Under the pieces are notes generated by a model. It saw only the letters and a program-made list of their open reading frames with translations. It was not told the origin of the DNA and did not search any database. A stretch of 39,699 nt of DNA from Paraburkholderia sejongensis (GTDB lineage: Bacteria > Pseudomonadota > Gammaproteobacteria > Burkholderiales > Burkholderiaceae): NCBI RefSeq assembly GCF_020880815.1, contig NZ_JAJITD010000032.1, positions 1 through 39,699 on the forward strand, given 5' to 3'. Numbering within the stretch: the stretch's first letter is position 1; every line of letters starts with the position of its first letter. Positions 26,541 to 34,440 of the stretch are shown piece after piece. The position numbers were made by a program, and so were the translations under genes.

Positions 26541-26568
26541 GGAATAAAATGCCCGCACAGGTGTTTGC
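26541..26568 (+). promoter_or_regulatory. ECF sigma promoter before the sigma gene
   Basis: GGAATAAA, 12 nt, GTGTTTGC, the same 8-mers as at 25705. It lies 118 nt before the sigma ATG and points to autoregulation. Confidence 0.8.
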
Positions 26569-26686
26569 TGGTCGAAGGCGCGATATGCGGGCCGCTTGCG
26601 CAACCGCAGCGCAACCGCACCGGCGCGCCTCCTGACCGACCGGACCAAGCCGATGCCGACCTCAAGCCCCAGAACCGGGACCCCTC

Positions 26687-27205
26687 ATGGATGTGCGTGA
26701 CGAATTGATGGAGCACGTGCCGCGTCTGCGACGCTACGCACGCGCGCTGATCAATAACCGCGAGCTCGCCGACGACCTCGTGCAGGACACGCTCGAACGC
26801 GCGCTCGCCCGCACCGGCCTGTTCCAGCCCGGCACCGATCTGCGCGCGTGGCTCTTCACGATCATGCACAACGTGTTCGCGAATCAGGCGCGCAAGGCGT
26901 CGGCGCGCGCGGTCCACGTCGCGGTCGACGACGACAGCATCGCCGAAAGCGAGCTGGCCGTGCCGTCCGCGCAGATCCAGTCGCTCGAAATGCGCGATCT
27001 CGACTACGCGTTGCAGCGGCTGCCGGTCGAACAACGCCAGGTGGTGCTGCTGGTCGGTCTCGAAGAAATGAGTTATGCCGATGTCGCGCTCGCGCTGAAC
27101 ATTCCGATCGGCACGGTGATGTCGCGCCTGTCGCGCGGCCGCGAGCGGCTGCGGGCGTTGATGGCCGGCACTCAGCCCGGAGCGAAATTACAGGTGGTGC
27201 GATGA
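26687..27205 (+). CDS. ECF RNA polymerase sigma factor
   Basis: A 172-residue group-4 sigma factor. Region 2 spans about residues 8-75 (RRYARALINNRELADDLVQDTLERAL, then LRAWLFTIMHNVFANQ); region 4 spans about 105-160 (LQRLPVEQRQVVLLVGLEEMSYADVA and GTVMSRLSRGRERL). It should direct RNA polymerase to the GGAATAAA-type promoters seen at four places in this locus, including its own. The stop overlaps the start of the next anti-sigma gene (ATGA). Confidence 0.95.
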   Translation: MDVRDELMEHVPRLRRYARALINNRELADDLVQDTLERALARTGLFQPGTDLRAWLFTIMHNVFANQARKASARAVHVAVDDDSIAESELAVPSAQIQSLEMRDLDYALQRLPVEQRQVVLLVGLEEMSYADVALALNIPIGTVMSRLSRGRERLRALMAGTQPGAKLQVVR

Positions 27206-28101
27206 GCGAGCCGCAAATGCCGATCGGCGAAGAAGATATCCACGGCTACGTGGACGGCACGCTGTCCAGCGAGCGCCGGACCGAGGTCGAGCGCGCGCTC
27301 GAACAGAATCCGGAGCTGGCCGCGCGCGTCAGCGATTATTTCTCGCTCAACAGCATGTTCCACGAGCGCTACGACCGCGTGCTCAACGAGCCGGTGCCGA
27401 AGCGCCTGCACAGCGGCGCGCCGCGGCGCGCGTGGAGCGCCGCAAACTGGCCGCGTTATGCCGCGCAGTTGGCCGGGATGGCGGCCGCAATGGTGCTGGG
27501 CATTGGAATCGGCATGCATCGCGGCGAGCTGATCGGGCCGGTCGCGATCGACACCGCCGATTTGGGTGTTGATCAGCACCTGGACCAGCAAGTCGGCCAG
27601 CACGGCGCTCCGCGTGTCGACTCGCGCGCCGACGCGCGCGCGGTCAGCGCGGACAGCGCTGAAGGCTTCGCGCGCCAGGCAGCGGTCGCGCACGTGGTCT
27701 ACATGCCGTCGATCGAACGCCCCGGCGACATGAGCGCCGAGCACGAACAGGATTTCGTGCAGTGGCTCGCGAACCGGCTTGGCACCCAGGTGCATCCGCC
27801 GATGCTGTCGAAGAGCGGCTTCATGCTGTCGGGCGGCCGCCTGCTGCCCGGCGCCGATGGTCCGACCGCGCAATTCATGTATCGCGGGCCGAACGGCGAG
27901 CGGGTCACGCTGTGCATCTCGCATCGGCGCGAGAACGCGAACACCACGGCGTTCAAGCTGTATCAGGCCGGACCGGTCAACGTGTTCTATTGGGTCGACG
28001 GCGATTTCGGCTATGCGGTGTCGGGCGGGATCGATCGCAAGCAGTTGCTGCAGCTCGCGCATGACGTTTATGCGCAGTTGACCGGCGCGGCGCCGGGATA
28101 A
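27202..28101 (+). CDS. Anti-sigma factor-like membrane protein (second copy)
   Basis: A 299-residue protein translationally coupled to the sigma gene. The N-terminal segment (EEDIHGYVDGTLSSERRTEVERAL, later EPVPKRL) is the same type as in the protein at 25768. One hydrophobic helix follows at about residues 92-110 (LAGMAAAMVLGIGIGM). The C-terminal half is large and probably periplasmic, with HVVYMPSIERPGDM, HPPMLSKSGFMLSGGRLLPG and FYWVDGDFGYAVSG. It is the more likely main anti-sigma factor because it is cotranslated with the sigma gene. It carries no clear zinc-finger HxxxCxxC motif. Confidence 0.85.
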   Translation: MSEPQMPIGEEDIHGYVDGTLSSERRTEVERALEQNPELAARVSDYFSLNSMFHERYDRVLNEPVPKRLHSGAPRRAWSAANWPRYAAQLAGMAAAMVLGIGIGMHRGELIGPVAIDTADLGVDQHLDQQVGQHGAPRVDSRADARAVSADSAEGFARQAAVAHVVYMPSIERPGDMSAEHEQDFVQWLANRLGTQVHPPMLSKSGFMLSGGRLLPGADGPTAQFMYRGPNGERVTLCISHRRENANTTAFKLYQAGPVNVFYWVDGDFGYAVSGGIDRKQLLQLAHDVYAQLTGAAPG

Positions 28102-28148
28102 GCGAGCCGGCACGCGCTATTCATGCGTGGCGGCCCGTTGCGCGAGTC

Positions 28149-29036
28149 TCAGGCAGCGGCGTCGTCACTAGCGCTCCCGCGCAATTCGCGCGGCGTCACC
28201 CCTAACAGCCGCCCCATCCAGTGCGCCATGTGACTCTGATGCGCAAAGCCGGTATCGAGCGCGATCCGGCTCGCGCTCAGGCGTCCTTGCAGCAGTAGCG
28301 CGCGGGCGCGCTCCACCCGGCGCTGCACCACGTATTGATGCACGGGCACGCCGAGCGTCTCGCGAAACAGCGCCTTGAAATGCGGCACGCTCAGCTGCGC
28401 GTGCGCGGCCAGGCTCTCCAGGGTCAGGCGCTGGTCGAGATTCGCGTCGATAAACTCGATCACCCGCGCGGCCGTGCGCGGCGCCAGCGTCCGGCGACGC
28501 TTGCCTTCCGCCGGCTCGCCGCCGATCAGCCGCACCAGCATCGCCGTGCCCAGACTTTCCGCGTACAGCGGATCGGACGCATCGTTCGCGTCGAGCTCCG
28601 CGCGCAGTGCCCACGCGAGATGCTGGAAGCGCGCATCGCGCATCTGGAAGCGGGGGCGCAGTTGCGCATCGGACGGCTTCGACGTCAGTTGTTCCAAGGT
28701 CCGTTGCGCGAAGTCGTCGGCGAACCAGACGCTGAAGATCGTGCAGGCCACCTCGTCGGTCCACTGTCCTTCGAGGCCGGCGGGGATCAGGTCGGCGTCG
28801 CCGTGCGTCTGGATGCGCGTGAGGCGCCGCGCATCGCACAGGCAGCGCGCGCTCACCGGTGCGCCGACGTGCACGCCGACGCGGTGATGGCGCAACGCCG
28901 GCAACCGGTGCAAGCCCGCCGACACGTTGACCAGTTCCGCGCCGAAGCCTTGCCAGCCGAGTCCGTTGCTGGAACGCACGGCGATGCGCGAACCGGTGTG
29001 CGGCGCGGGTGCGGGGATCGGGGTGACGGCGTTCAT
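28149..29036 (-). CDS. AraC-family transcriptional regulator
   Basis: A 295-residue regulator. The N-terminal part (about 30-150) is a cupin-like ligand domain. The C-terminal 100 residues hold two helix-turn-helix motifs: LTLESLAAHAQLSVPHFKALF, and SASRIALDTGFAHQSHMAHW before LGVTPREL. GGAG lies 6-7 nt before the ATG. It is divergent from the NmrA-like gene at 29238, which is its likely target, with a perfect ATGACGTCAT palindrome in between. Confidence 0.9.
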   Translation of the reverse strand: MNAVTPIPAPAPHTGSRIAVRSSNGLGWQGFGAELVNVSAGLHRLPALRHHRVGVHVGAPVSARCLCDARRLTRIQTHGDADLIPAGLEGQWTDEVACTIFSVWFADDFAQRTLEQLTSKPSDAQLRPRFQMRDARFQHLAWALRAELDANDASDPLYAESLGTAMLVRLIGGEPAEGKRRRTLAPRTAARVIEFIDANLDQRLTLESLAAHAQLSVPHFKALFRETLGVPVHQYVVQRRVERARALLLQGRLSASRIALDTGFAHQSHMAHWMGRLLGVTPRELRGSASDDAAA

Positions 29037-29205
29037 CGCGGGTCTCCTTGACGGCGGCGTGATTCGTGCATTGTGCGGGGTTTCCGGCGGTTTCGCTGAG
29101 GCCGGGAAGCTTCCTTATCGCCGGACCTCTGCTTCCAAAGAAAATCATCCGATTCCGCGCAACGCCATCCACGCGTGCGCGCTTTGCTCGCGCCGCGTCC
29201 CTACG

Positions 29206-29215
29206 ATGACGTCAT
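29206..29215. promoter_or_regulatory. Palindrome in the divergent promoter region
   Basis: ATGACGTCAT is a perfect 10-bp palindrome between the AraC regulator and the NmrA-like gene. It could be an operator, but 10-bp palindromes do occur by chance. Confidence 0.35.
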
Positions 29216-29237
29216 ACCGATCATCGAGGAGCGCAAT

Positions 29238-30155
29238 GTGTTCGTCATCTTTGGAGCTGCGGGACCTGTCGGCCGGGCCAGCGCGACTGCGCTGCGGCGC
29301 GCGGGCCATCCGGTGCGCGCGGTGGTGCGCGATCGAACGCAAGGCGCGGCGCTCGCGGCCCTCGGCTGCGACATCGCGCACGCGGACCTGAACGATGCGC
29401 AAGCGCTCGCGCGCGCAATCGATGGCGCGCACGCGGTGCAGTGGCTTTGCCCCGTGCCGCGCGCGCACGACGATCCCGCCGCCGCGATGCGCGCCACGAT
29501 CGACGCGGGGATCGCCGCCTTCCACAAAGCCCCGCCGCCGAGTCTGCTCGCGCTATCGGACTACGGCGCCGAACAGCCGGAAGGCACCGGCATCACGACG
29601 CTGTTTCACTACCTCGAAACGCGCTTACGCGGCGCTGCGTCTTCGCTGACATTCCTGCGCGCCGCCGAACACATGCACAACTGGGCGCGCGTGCTGCCCG
29701 TCGCGCTCGAGCGAGGCGTGCTGCCGAGTTTGCACCATCCGCTCGACAAGCTATTCCCGACCGTGGCCGCGCGGGACGTCGGCGAACTTGCCGCGCAATT
29801 GCTGCTCGACGGCGCAACGCAAAGGCCCCACGCGACGCCGCGCATCGTCAGTGTCGAGGCCGCGCAGCGGGTGAGCGCGCTCGATGTCGCGCGCACGCTG
29901 CAAGAACTGTCCGGGCGGCCAGTCGCCGCTCACGCGGTGCCCCGTAACGAATGGAATGCGGTGCTGCACGGCGCGGGTCTGGGCGAGCGGCATGCGCGGC
30001 TGATCGTCGATCTGTACGACGCGCACAACGCGGGCCGCATCGACGTCGAAGGGGTCAGCGAGCGGCGCTTCGGGGCGACGACGTTGAAAGATGAGTTGGC
30101 GGCGCTGTTGCCGCGCGCGGCTGGTGTGGAAACGCGGGCGCGGAGCGTGGAATGA
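29238..30155 (+). CDS. NmrA-like NAD(P)-binding oxidoreductase
   Basis: A 305-residue Rossmann-fold protein of the atypical short-chain dehydrogenase group (NmrA/NAD(P)H:quinone oxidoreductase type). The dinucleotide-binding motif is FGAAGPVGRASATALRRAG at the N-terminus, followed by VRAVVRD. The substrate is unknown. I chose the GTG at 29238 because GAGGAG lies 6 nt upstream and the fold begins right after it; an ATG at 29175 would add 21 residues of no family character. It is divergent from an AraC regulator. Confidence 0.85.
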   Translation: MFVIFGAAGPVGRASATALRRAGHPVRAVVRDRTQGAALAALGCDIAHADLNDAQALARAIDGAHAVQWLCPVPRAHDDPAAAMRATIDAGIAAFHKAPPPSLLALSDYGAEQPEGTGITTLFHYLETRLRGAASSLTFLRAAEHMHNWARVLPVALERGVLPSLHHPLDKLFPTVAARDVGELAAQLLLDGATQRPHATPRIVSVEAAQRVSALDVARTLQELSGRPVAAHAVPRNEWNAVLHGAGLGERHARLIVDLYDAHNAGRIDVEGVSERRFGATTLKDELAALLPRAAGVETRARSVE

Positions 30156-30159
30156 AATG

Positions 30160-30188
30160 CCGCTGACGCTAGCGAACAGCGTCAGCGG
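30160..30188 (+). terminator. Perfect 11-bp hairpin after the NmrA-like gene
   Basis: CCGCTGACGCT and AGCGTCAGCGG with a 7-nt loop begin 5 nt after the stop. There is no U-run, so termination would be weak or Rho-assisted; the hairpin may instead stabilise the transcript end. Confidence 0.5.
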
Positions 30189-30303
30189 ATTCCAGCGCGA
30201 ATGCGAGGAAGCCGTGCACCGGCCTCCTCTGCACGCGTAAAGCAGGACTCGCTCAAGCGGTGAGAAACAGCCTTGAAGGTTCGATCGACCGAGGAGAGAA
30301 AGT

Positions 30304-30549
30304 ATGCACACCTGCCCGTTGCGGCGTACGTTCATCGAGGTGCAAGCAAAACAATGCGGGCGTCGCAAAGCATCACGAGTATCGGTCACGTCGCCAGGCG
30401 AACCCGCGTCGCTAATTCACCCGAAGCCTCCGGGTGCCCAACGCGGGCTTTCCATCGCGGTAACCGTTGCGAATCTGCTCGGGTGGCGCGAGTTAGCAAC
30501 TTTGCTCGACACGCTCCCGGACAGCAACGACGATTTCGGCCTGCCCTAA
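30304..30549 (+). CDS. Possible 81-residue hypothetical protein
   Basis: An ATG preceded by a strong GAGGAGAG sequence 6-7 nt upstream opens an 81-residue frame with no recognisable family. The N-terminus is basic and Cys-containing; the C-terminal half has an amphipathic stretch (LSIAVTVANLLGWRELATLL). Third-position GC is lower than in neighbouring genes. The gene would converge with ribA. The Shine-Dalgarno sequence is the main support. Confidence 0.35.
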   Translation: MHTCPLRRTFIEVQAKQCGRRKASRVSVTSPGEPASLIHPKPPGAQRGLSIAVTVANLLGWRELATLLDTLPDSNDDFGLP

Positions 30550-30585
30550 GTTTCAAGTTCTGAATACCGGACAGGCCGCAGCCGC

Positions 30586-31260
30586 TCACTCGTTCTCGTC
30601 GAAGTAATGCCCGAACTTGAGCTGCTTGGTGCGGATATAGCGCTCGTTTTCTTCGCGCATCGGAATCGCCAGCGCGACCCGTTCGCACACCGGAATGCCA
30701 TGCTTCGACAGCGTGTCGAACTTCTCCGGGTTGTTGCTCATCAGCCGCACCGATGTGACCTTCAGCGTGCGCAAAATGCCCGCGGCCGAATCGTATTCGC
30801 GTGAATCATCGGGCAGACCGAGATCGAGATTGGCCTCGACCGTATCGCGACCCTGCTCCTGCAGCGCGTATGCGCGAATCTTGTTGGACAGTCCGATCCC
30901 GCGCCCTTCGTGCCCGCGCAGATACAGCAGCACGCCGCAACCCTCGGCCGCGATATAGCGCAGCGCGAGGTCGAGCTGCTCGCCGCAGTCGCAGCGATAG
31001 GAACCGAGCACGTCGCCCGTCAGGCACTCGGAGTGCAGGCGCGTGAGCACGGACGACTGGTTCGCGACATCGCCCATCACGAGCGCGAGATGTTCGGCGC
31101 CGCTGTCGACCACCCGAAACACATAGGAAGTGAAGGTGCCGTAGCGCGTGGGAAGCGTGGCGGTGGCGTCGAGAACGACACATTCGCCGGTGACGGCGCC
31201 GTCCGCTGCGGGCGATGAATCCTGAGACGTGAGCATGGCGTTGAACAATGGTGCTGACAT
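30586..31260 (-). CDS. ribA: GTP cyclohydrolase II
   Basis: A 224-residue RibA enzyme, which converts GTP to 2,5-diamino-6-ribosylamino-pyrimidinone phosphate in the first committed step of riboflavin synthesis. Zinc-binding Cys residues are visible in HSECLTGDVLGSYRCDCGEQ, and the catalytic/GTP-binding blocks are LRGHEGRGIGLSNKIRAYAL and VRLMSNNPEKFDTL. The length matches stand-alone RibA. The start at 31260 lacks a strong ribosome-binding site; an ATG eight codons in is the alternative. It supplies the flavin pathway that BluB also draws on. Confidence 0.95.
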   Translation of the reverse strand: MSAPLFNAMLTSQDSSPAADGAVTGECVVLDATATLPTRYGTFTSYVFRVVDSGAEHLALVMGDVANQSSVLTRLHSECLTGDVLGSYRCDCGEQLDLALRYIAAEGCGVLLYLRGHEGRGIGLSNKIRAYALQEQGRDTVEANLDLGLPDDSREYDSAAGILRTLKVTSVRLMSNNPEKFDTLSKHGIPVCERVALAIPMREENERYIRTKQLKFGHYFDENE

Positions 31261-31527
31261 GAACCCGGTCGCGCCGGGGATGAGGTGTGGAGTGCGAGTT
31301 TACCGCTAATCCGCATGCGATACGTGGATGCCCCTTCGCGGCGGCGGGAACCGCCAGGCAAAGCCGCCCGCGCCTCGCACCCGCGCCGCGGACCCGCCGC
31401 GCATCGTGCGCGCCCGCCCACGTATTCCCGGTGTACCGCGGCCACACGTCCCGCCTATACTTGAAGCGCCTGTCCCACACGACAGTGCGCCATGCCGGCG
31501 TACTGCACTGCGAAACGGAGCCGCTCC

Positions 31528-31971
31528 ATGACAAGCGTTGCACAGCTTCTTAAAACGAAACCGAACCCCACCGGCGTGTACACGATCGGAGCCGACGATT
31601 CCGTCTACGAGGCGATCCGGCTGATGGCCGACAAGGGCATCGGCGCGCTGGTGGTCACCGACGGCGACCGCATCGCCGGCATCGTCACGGAGCGAGACTA
31701 TGCGCGCAAGGTGGTGCTGCTGGACCGCTCGTCGAAGGCGACGCCGGTACGCGACATCATGAGCAAGGCGGTGCGCTTCGTGCGCCCGGACCAGACCACC
31801 GAAGACTGTATGGCGCTGATGACCGAGCGGCGCATGCGCCACCTGCCGGTCATCGACAACGAGCGGCTGGTGGGGATGGTGTCGATCGGGGACCTCGTGA
31901 AGAACATCATCGCGGAGCAGCAGTTCACGATCCAGCAGCTCGAGTTCTACATCCACGGTGAACGGCCCTGA
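31528..31971 (+). CDS. Tandem CBS-domain protein
   Basis: A 147-residue protein made of two CBS motifs: about 16-70 (VYTIGADDSVYEAIRLMADK, GALVVTDGDRIAGIVTERDY) and about 80-135 (FVRPDQTTEDCMALM, HLPVIDNERLVGMVSIGDLV). CBS pairs bind adenine nucleotides and regulate partners; no catalytic domain is attached here. GGAG lies 7 nt before the ATG at 31528; an upstream in-frame ATG at 31492 would add 12 residues. Confidence 0.92.
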   Translation: MTSVAQLLKTKPNPTGVYTIGADDSVYEAIRLMADKGIGALVVTDGDRIAGIVTERDYARKVVLLDRSSKATPVRDIMSKAVRFVRPDQTTEDCMALMTERRMRHLPVIDNERLVGMVSIGDLVKNIIAEQQFTIQQLEFYIHGERP

Positions 31972-32030
31972 GCCGGGAGCCCGGCCCTGCGACTTGCCAC
32001 GCGGCAACCGACGCCCGCTGACGCGGACGC

Positions 32031-32061
32031 AAAAAAAGCCCAAACCTCGTAGAGCTTGGGC
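32031..32061 (-). terminator. Intrinsic terminator, minus strand
   Basis: On the minus strand GCCCAA and TTGGGC pair (allowing the 12-nt loop) and are followed by TTTTTTTGCG. It would end a transcript coming from the second DUF4148 gene or from a small RNA encoded between 32062 and 32170. Confidence 0.7.
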
Positions 32062-32170
32062 CAAGCTACCTTGCGGCAGCGGAGGTTCCTTCGAAAAGGA
32101 ACTCAACGCGCGCACGACTAACTCCGATACCGGTTCAGTGGTGCGTCGCGCTGGATACGAAAAATCGGGT
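32062..32170 (-). ncRNA. Candidate small RNA or 3'-UTR RNA
   Basis: The region just before the minus-strand terminator has no ORF of note but contains a perfect 7-bp stem with a 4-nt loop (GTTCCTT/AAGGAAC around 32085-32102). No convincing promoter was found, so it could be the processed 3' end of the DUF4148 transcript. Confidence 0.3.
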
Positions 32171-32178
32171 AATGCAAA

Positions 32179-32216
32179 CGGAGTGCGCTGTTAATCGCGG
32201 CGCGCTCCGCTTTTTG
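32179..32216 (+). terminator. Terminator-like hairpin, plus strand
   Basis: CGGAGTGCGC and GCGCGCTCCG form a 10-bp stem with one G-U pair, then CTTTTTG. It lies about 210 nt after the CBS gene and faces the minus-strand terminator at 32031, so the region is terminated in both directions. Confidence 0.6.
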
Positions 32217-32290
32217 CTGCGCGGACGGACGGCCCGCTGCGGCGCTTGCATCTGGAATCAGAAGCCACACGCGCCGGCGCCGCTGTCCAA

Positions 32291-32632
32291 TCAGTTACCG
32301 AAATACACGCCGTGCGAGCCGGTCATTGGCTGGGCCACCGCGCCCGACTGCGTCGAACCGCTCATCGGCGCGCCGTAACCGCTGGTGTCGGCGACCGGCT
32401 GGGTCTGCGCGAGCGAGGGGTTCTGCGCCTGGACCCGGCGTTCAGCGGCCTGAATGTCGGCCGGGTAGTTCGTGTCGTTCGCCGTTGCCGGGCTGTAGCC
32501 GGCCTGTTCCAGCTGGATCAGCTCGTTACGCACTTGCGCGCGGGTGACGGGTTGCTGGCTCGACTGCGCGAACGATACGACCGGTGCGGCGAGGACGGCT
32601 GCAATAGCGACTGCCTTGATCAGCGATTTCAT
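32291..32632 (-). CDS. DUF4148 exported protein (second copy)
   Basis: A 113-residue DUF4148 protein. The signal peptide (about 1-22, IAAVLAAPVVSFA) is followed by VTRAQVRNELIQLEQAGY and NYPADIQAAERRV, matching the copy at 25319. The tail is rich in Gly, Ser, Gln and Thr. Its function is unknown. AGGTAAG precedes the ATG. No GGAATAAA-type site is visible upstream, so it is regulated differently from the first copy. Confidence 0.85.
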   Translation of the reverse strand: MKSLIKAVAIAAVLAAPVVSFAQSSQQPVTRAQVRNELIQLEQAGYSPATANDTNYPADIQAAERRVQAQNPSLAQTQPVADTSGYGAPMSGSTQSGAVAQPMTGSHGVYFGN

Positions 32633-32935
32633 GATGACTTACCTCCAATCTGGTTTTATGTGCATCGCCGGCCACGTGTTGTGTCGAGCGAATGATCTGA
32701 GTCTAGTCACCGGACTCGCAAGGGAAAACCCTTAATTTCGAGATAGATAATTGTTCTCGTCGCAATAATTCGCGCTGCATTGCCGTCATCGTCCGCCGCA
32801 GCGTTGATTTCGCTGTAACAATTGTCGGCTTCGTAAATCTTGCGTCTGACATTTCCGCAATGGGTCTGAACTGAGCGAGTTTCGCCACAACACGCGGCAG
32901 GACAGCGCAAATCGCCCCGCGCACCCGTCGTGCGT
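32633..32935. other. Intergenic region
   Basis: About 300 nt between the DUF4148 gene and the glycosylase stop, AT-richer at 32730-32850. It should carry the DUF4148 promoter. I see only a short AAGGG-AAAA-CCCTT hairpin (32718-32731) and no gene. Confidence 0.4.
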
Positions 32936-33565
32936 TCAAGCTCCCGAATGCGGGACCAGTAACAGCTTGCGCGGGCCGCTGACGAATGCGCTGCCCGGCT
33001 CGAAGAATCGCAACGGCCGATGCATTTCGCGCGACAAGCCGATTCGCGTCGTCACCCCGAGCGGCGCGGTGTTGGTTTCGATCACGCCGATCCACAAGCC
33101 GCGCCCGCTGCACAGATCGCGGCCGTCGAACGCCTGGTCGATGCCGAATGCCGTCGTCAGCCGGCCGGGGCCGCGCGCGAGGTCGCGCAACGGCACACCC
33201 GGGCGGCGTGCTTCCATCAGCGCCAGTCCTTCCAGCGGCTCGATTGCCCGCAGCAGAATTCCGGCGCCGACCTCCTCCGCCTCGGCCGACATGTTCAGCA
33301 TGTACGACACGCCATACGTCAGCCGCACGTATGCGTGACCACGCGCGAGAAACATCGAGCCGTTGTACGGCCGTCGGCCGATATACGCATGACTGGTCGA
33401 ATCGCCGACCGGATACGCCTCGGTTTCGACGATGCGGCCGCTCAGACGCCCTTCGGGCAGATCGTGCACGAGGTATTTGCCGACCATGAAGCGCGCGAGT
33501 TCGATGGTGTCGACCGGCAGATCGGCGCGGCGCAACGGGCGAATCGGCAAAGGTTCGGATCGCAT
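32936..33565 (-). CDS. 3-methyladenine DNA glycosylase (AAG/MPG type)
   Basis: A 209-residue DNA glycosylase of the mammalian-type AAG family, which flips out and removes alkylated purines to start base excision repair. Family blocks are IVETEAY with the catalytic Glu, then SHAYIGRRPYNGSMFLARGH, TYGVSYMLNM, GAGILLRAIEPLEG and GPGRLTTAFGI. The ATG at 33565 gives the usual family length; AGGA lies about 9 nt upstream. The frame stays open upstream to 33799, but that part is without family character. Confidence 0.93.
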   Translation of the reverse strand: MRSEPLPIRPLRRADLPVDTIELARFMVGKYLVHDLPEGRLSGRIVETEAYPVGDSTSHAYIGRRPYNGSMFLARGHAYVRLTYGVSYMLNMSAEAEEVGAGILLRAIEPLEGLALMEARRPGVPLRDLARGPGRLTTAFGIDQAFDGRDLCSGRGLWIGVIETNTAPLGVTTRIGLSREMHRPLRFFEPGSAFVSGPRKLLLVPHSGA

Positions 33566-33846
33566 GGGGGAACGTCCTGACGCTGAGAATGGAAAAGTGA
33601 ATAGCCGGCTTGCAGCGAGCCGCGAACGAGCCAAATCCGCAAGCATGAGACCAACCCGGCGCACGGGTCCAGCACCGCCACGAATCCCAAAATGTGGCCA
33701 AACAGACCCGCCGCCCGTGCCGTGCATGTCATCGCCTGTGAGCGATCGGCCCATTCGTTGTACCGACGCCGCACTTTCCCCGCGCGCAAAGGGCAACATG
33801 GCACTAATTGCTGTATCGTGTGTTTCCGGCCGTCAACACGGCCGTT

Positions 33847-33892
33847 TGCGCAGCGGGTCCGCCCGTCGAAGGACGGGCGGACCCGCTGCGCA
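33847..33892. repeat. Perfect 21-bp inverted repeat (hairpin)
   Basis: Two 21-nt arms (33847-33867 and 33872-33892) are exact reverse complements around a GAAG loop. The arms are GC-rich and include GCGGGTCCGCCCGTC. It sits in the 450-nt gap between the glycosylase and BON genes, where I see no gene. It may be a REP-like palindrome, or a terminator for converging transcripts; it has no U-run. Confidence 0.9.
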
Positions 33893-34017
33893 TTCCGGCT
33901 GAAGCAAACGCACGGCTGCCGTACCTGTTCCATTCAGATTGAATCCCGCTGTACCCGCTGGTGCATAAAACGTCCCCGTCCGGGGAGAGACATACTTAAG
34001 ACAACAGGAGAAGTTCA

Positions 34018-34380
34018 ATGAAAGCAATCAAGATGATCGGCGGCGCACTGATCGTGCTCGCATCCCTGAACGCATACGCACAAGACGCGGCTTCGGCGCC
34101 GGCAGCGGCGCCCGCGGCATCGGCACCGACCGCCAAGCAAACCGCCAAGGAAACTCGCGCGGCGAACCGCGCGCTGTCGCGCAAGGTCCGCGGCGTGCTC
34201 GCCCGCACGAAGGGCCTGACGGTCGGCAACATCACAGTGCGCGCACGCGACGGCGCGATCACGCTGGCCGGCTCGGTGCCGGAAGCAGCGCAGATCGACC
34301 TCGCGACCAACGCCGCGCAAGGCGTGCCGGGCGTGACCTCGGTGAAGAACGCGCTGACGATTCGCGCGATCGGCCAGTAA
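34018..34380 (+). CDS. BON-domain periplasmic protein
   Basis: A 120-residue protein. The signal peptide is about residues 1-22 (GGALIVLASLNAYA). An Ala/Pro-rich linker and a single BON domain (about 52-118; GLTVGNITVRARDGAITLAG, then GVPGVTSVKNALTI) follow. BON domains bind phospholipids and are found in OsmY-type envelope-stress proteins. AGGAGA lies 7 nt before the ATG. Confidence 0.88.
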   Translation: MKAIKMIGGALIVLASLNAYAQDAASAPAAAPAASAPTAKQTAKETRAANRALSRKVRGVLARTKGLTVGNITVRARDGAITLAGSVPEAAQIDLATNAAQGVPGVTSVKNALTIRAIGQ

Positions 34381-34406
34381 GCTGAACCCGCAGTAACGCA
34401 GCAAAT

Positions 34407-34440
34407 TGGCGCCGATGCCGCAACCAGCGCATCGGCGCCA
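34407..34440 (+). terminator. 12-bp hairpin after the BON gene
   Basis: TGGCGCCGATGC and GCATCGGCGCCA form a perfect 12-bp stem with a 10-nt loop, 27 nt after the stop. There is no U-run, so it is terminator-like rather than a clear intrinsic terminator. The remaining gap to 34806 has no gene I can support; TATAAT occurs near 34695 without a matching -35. Confidence 0.55.

Noticed and set aside
33442..33942. Open frames running through the 21-bp hairpin on both strands
   Set aside because: The similar peptides on the two strands come from the palindrome itself; there is no ribosome-binding site or family match.
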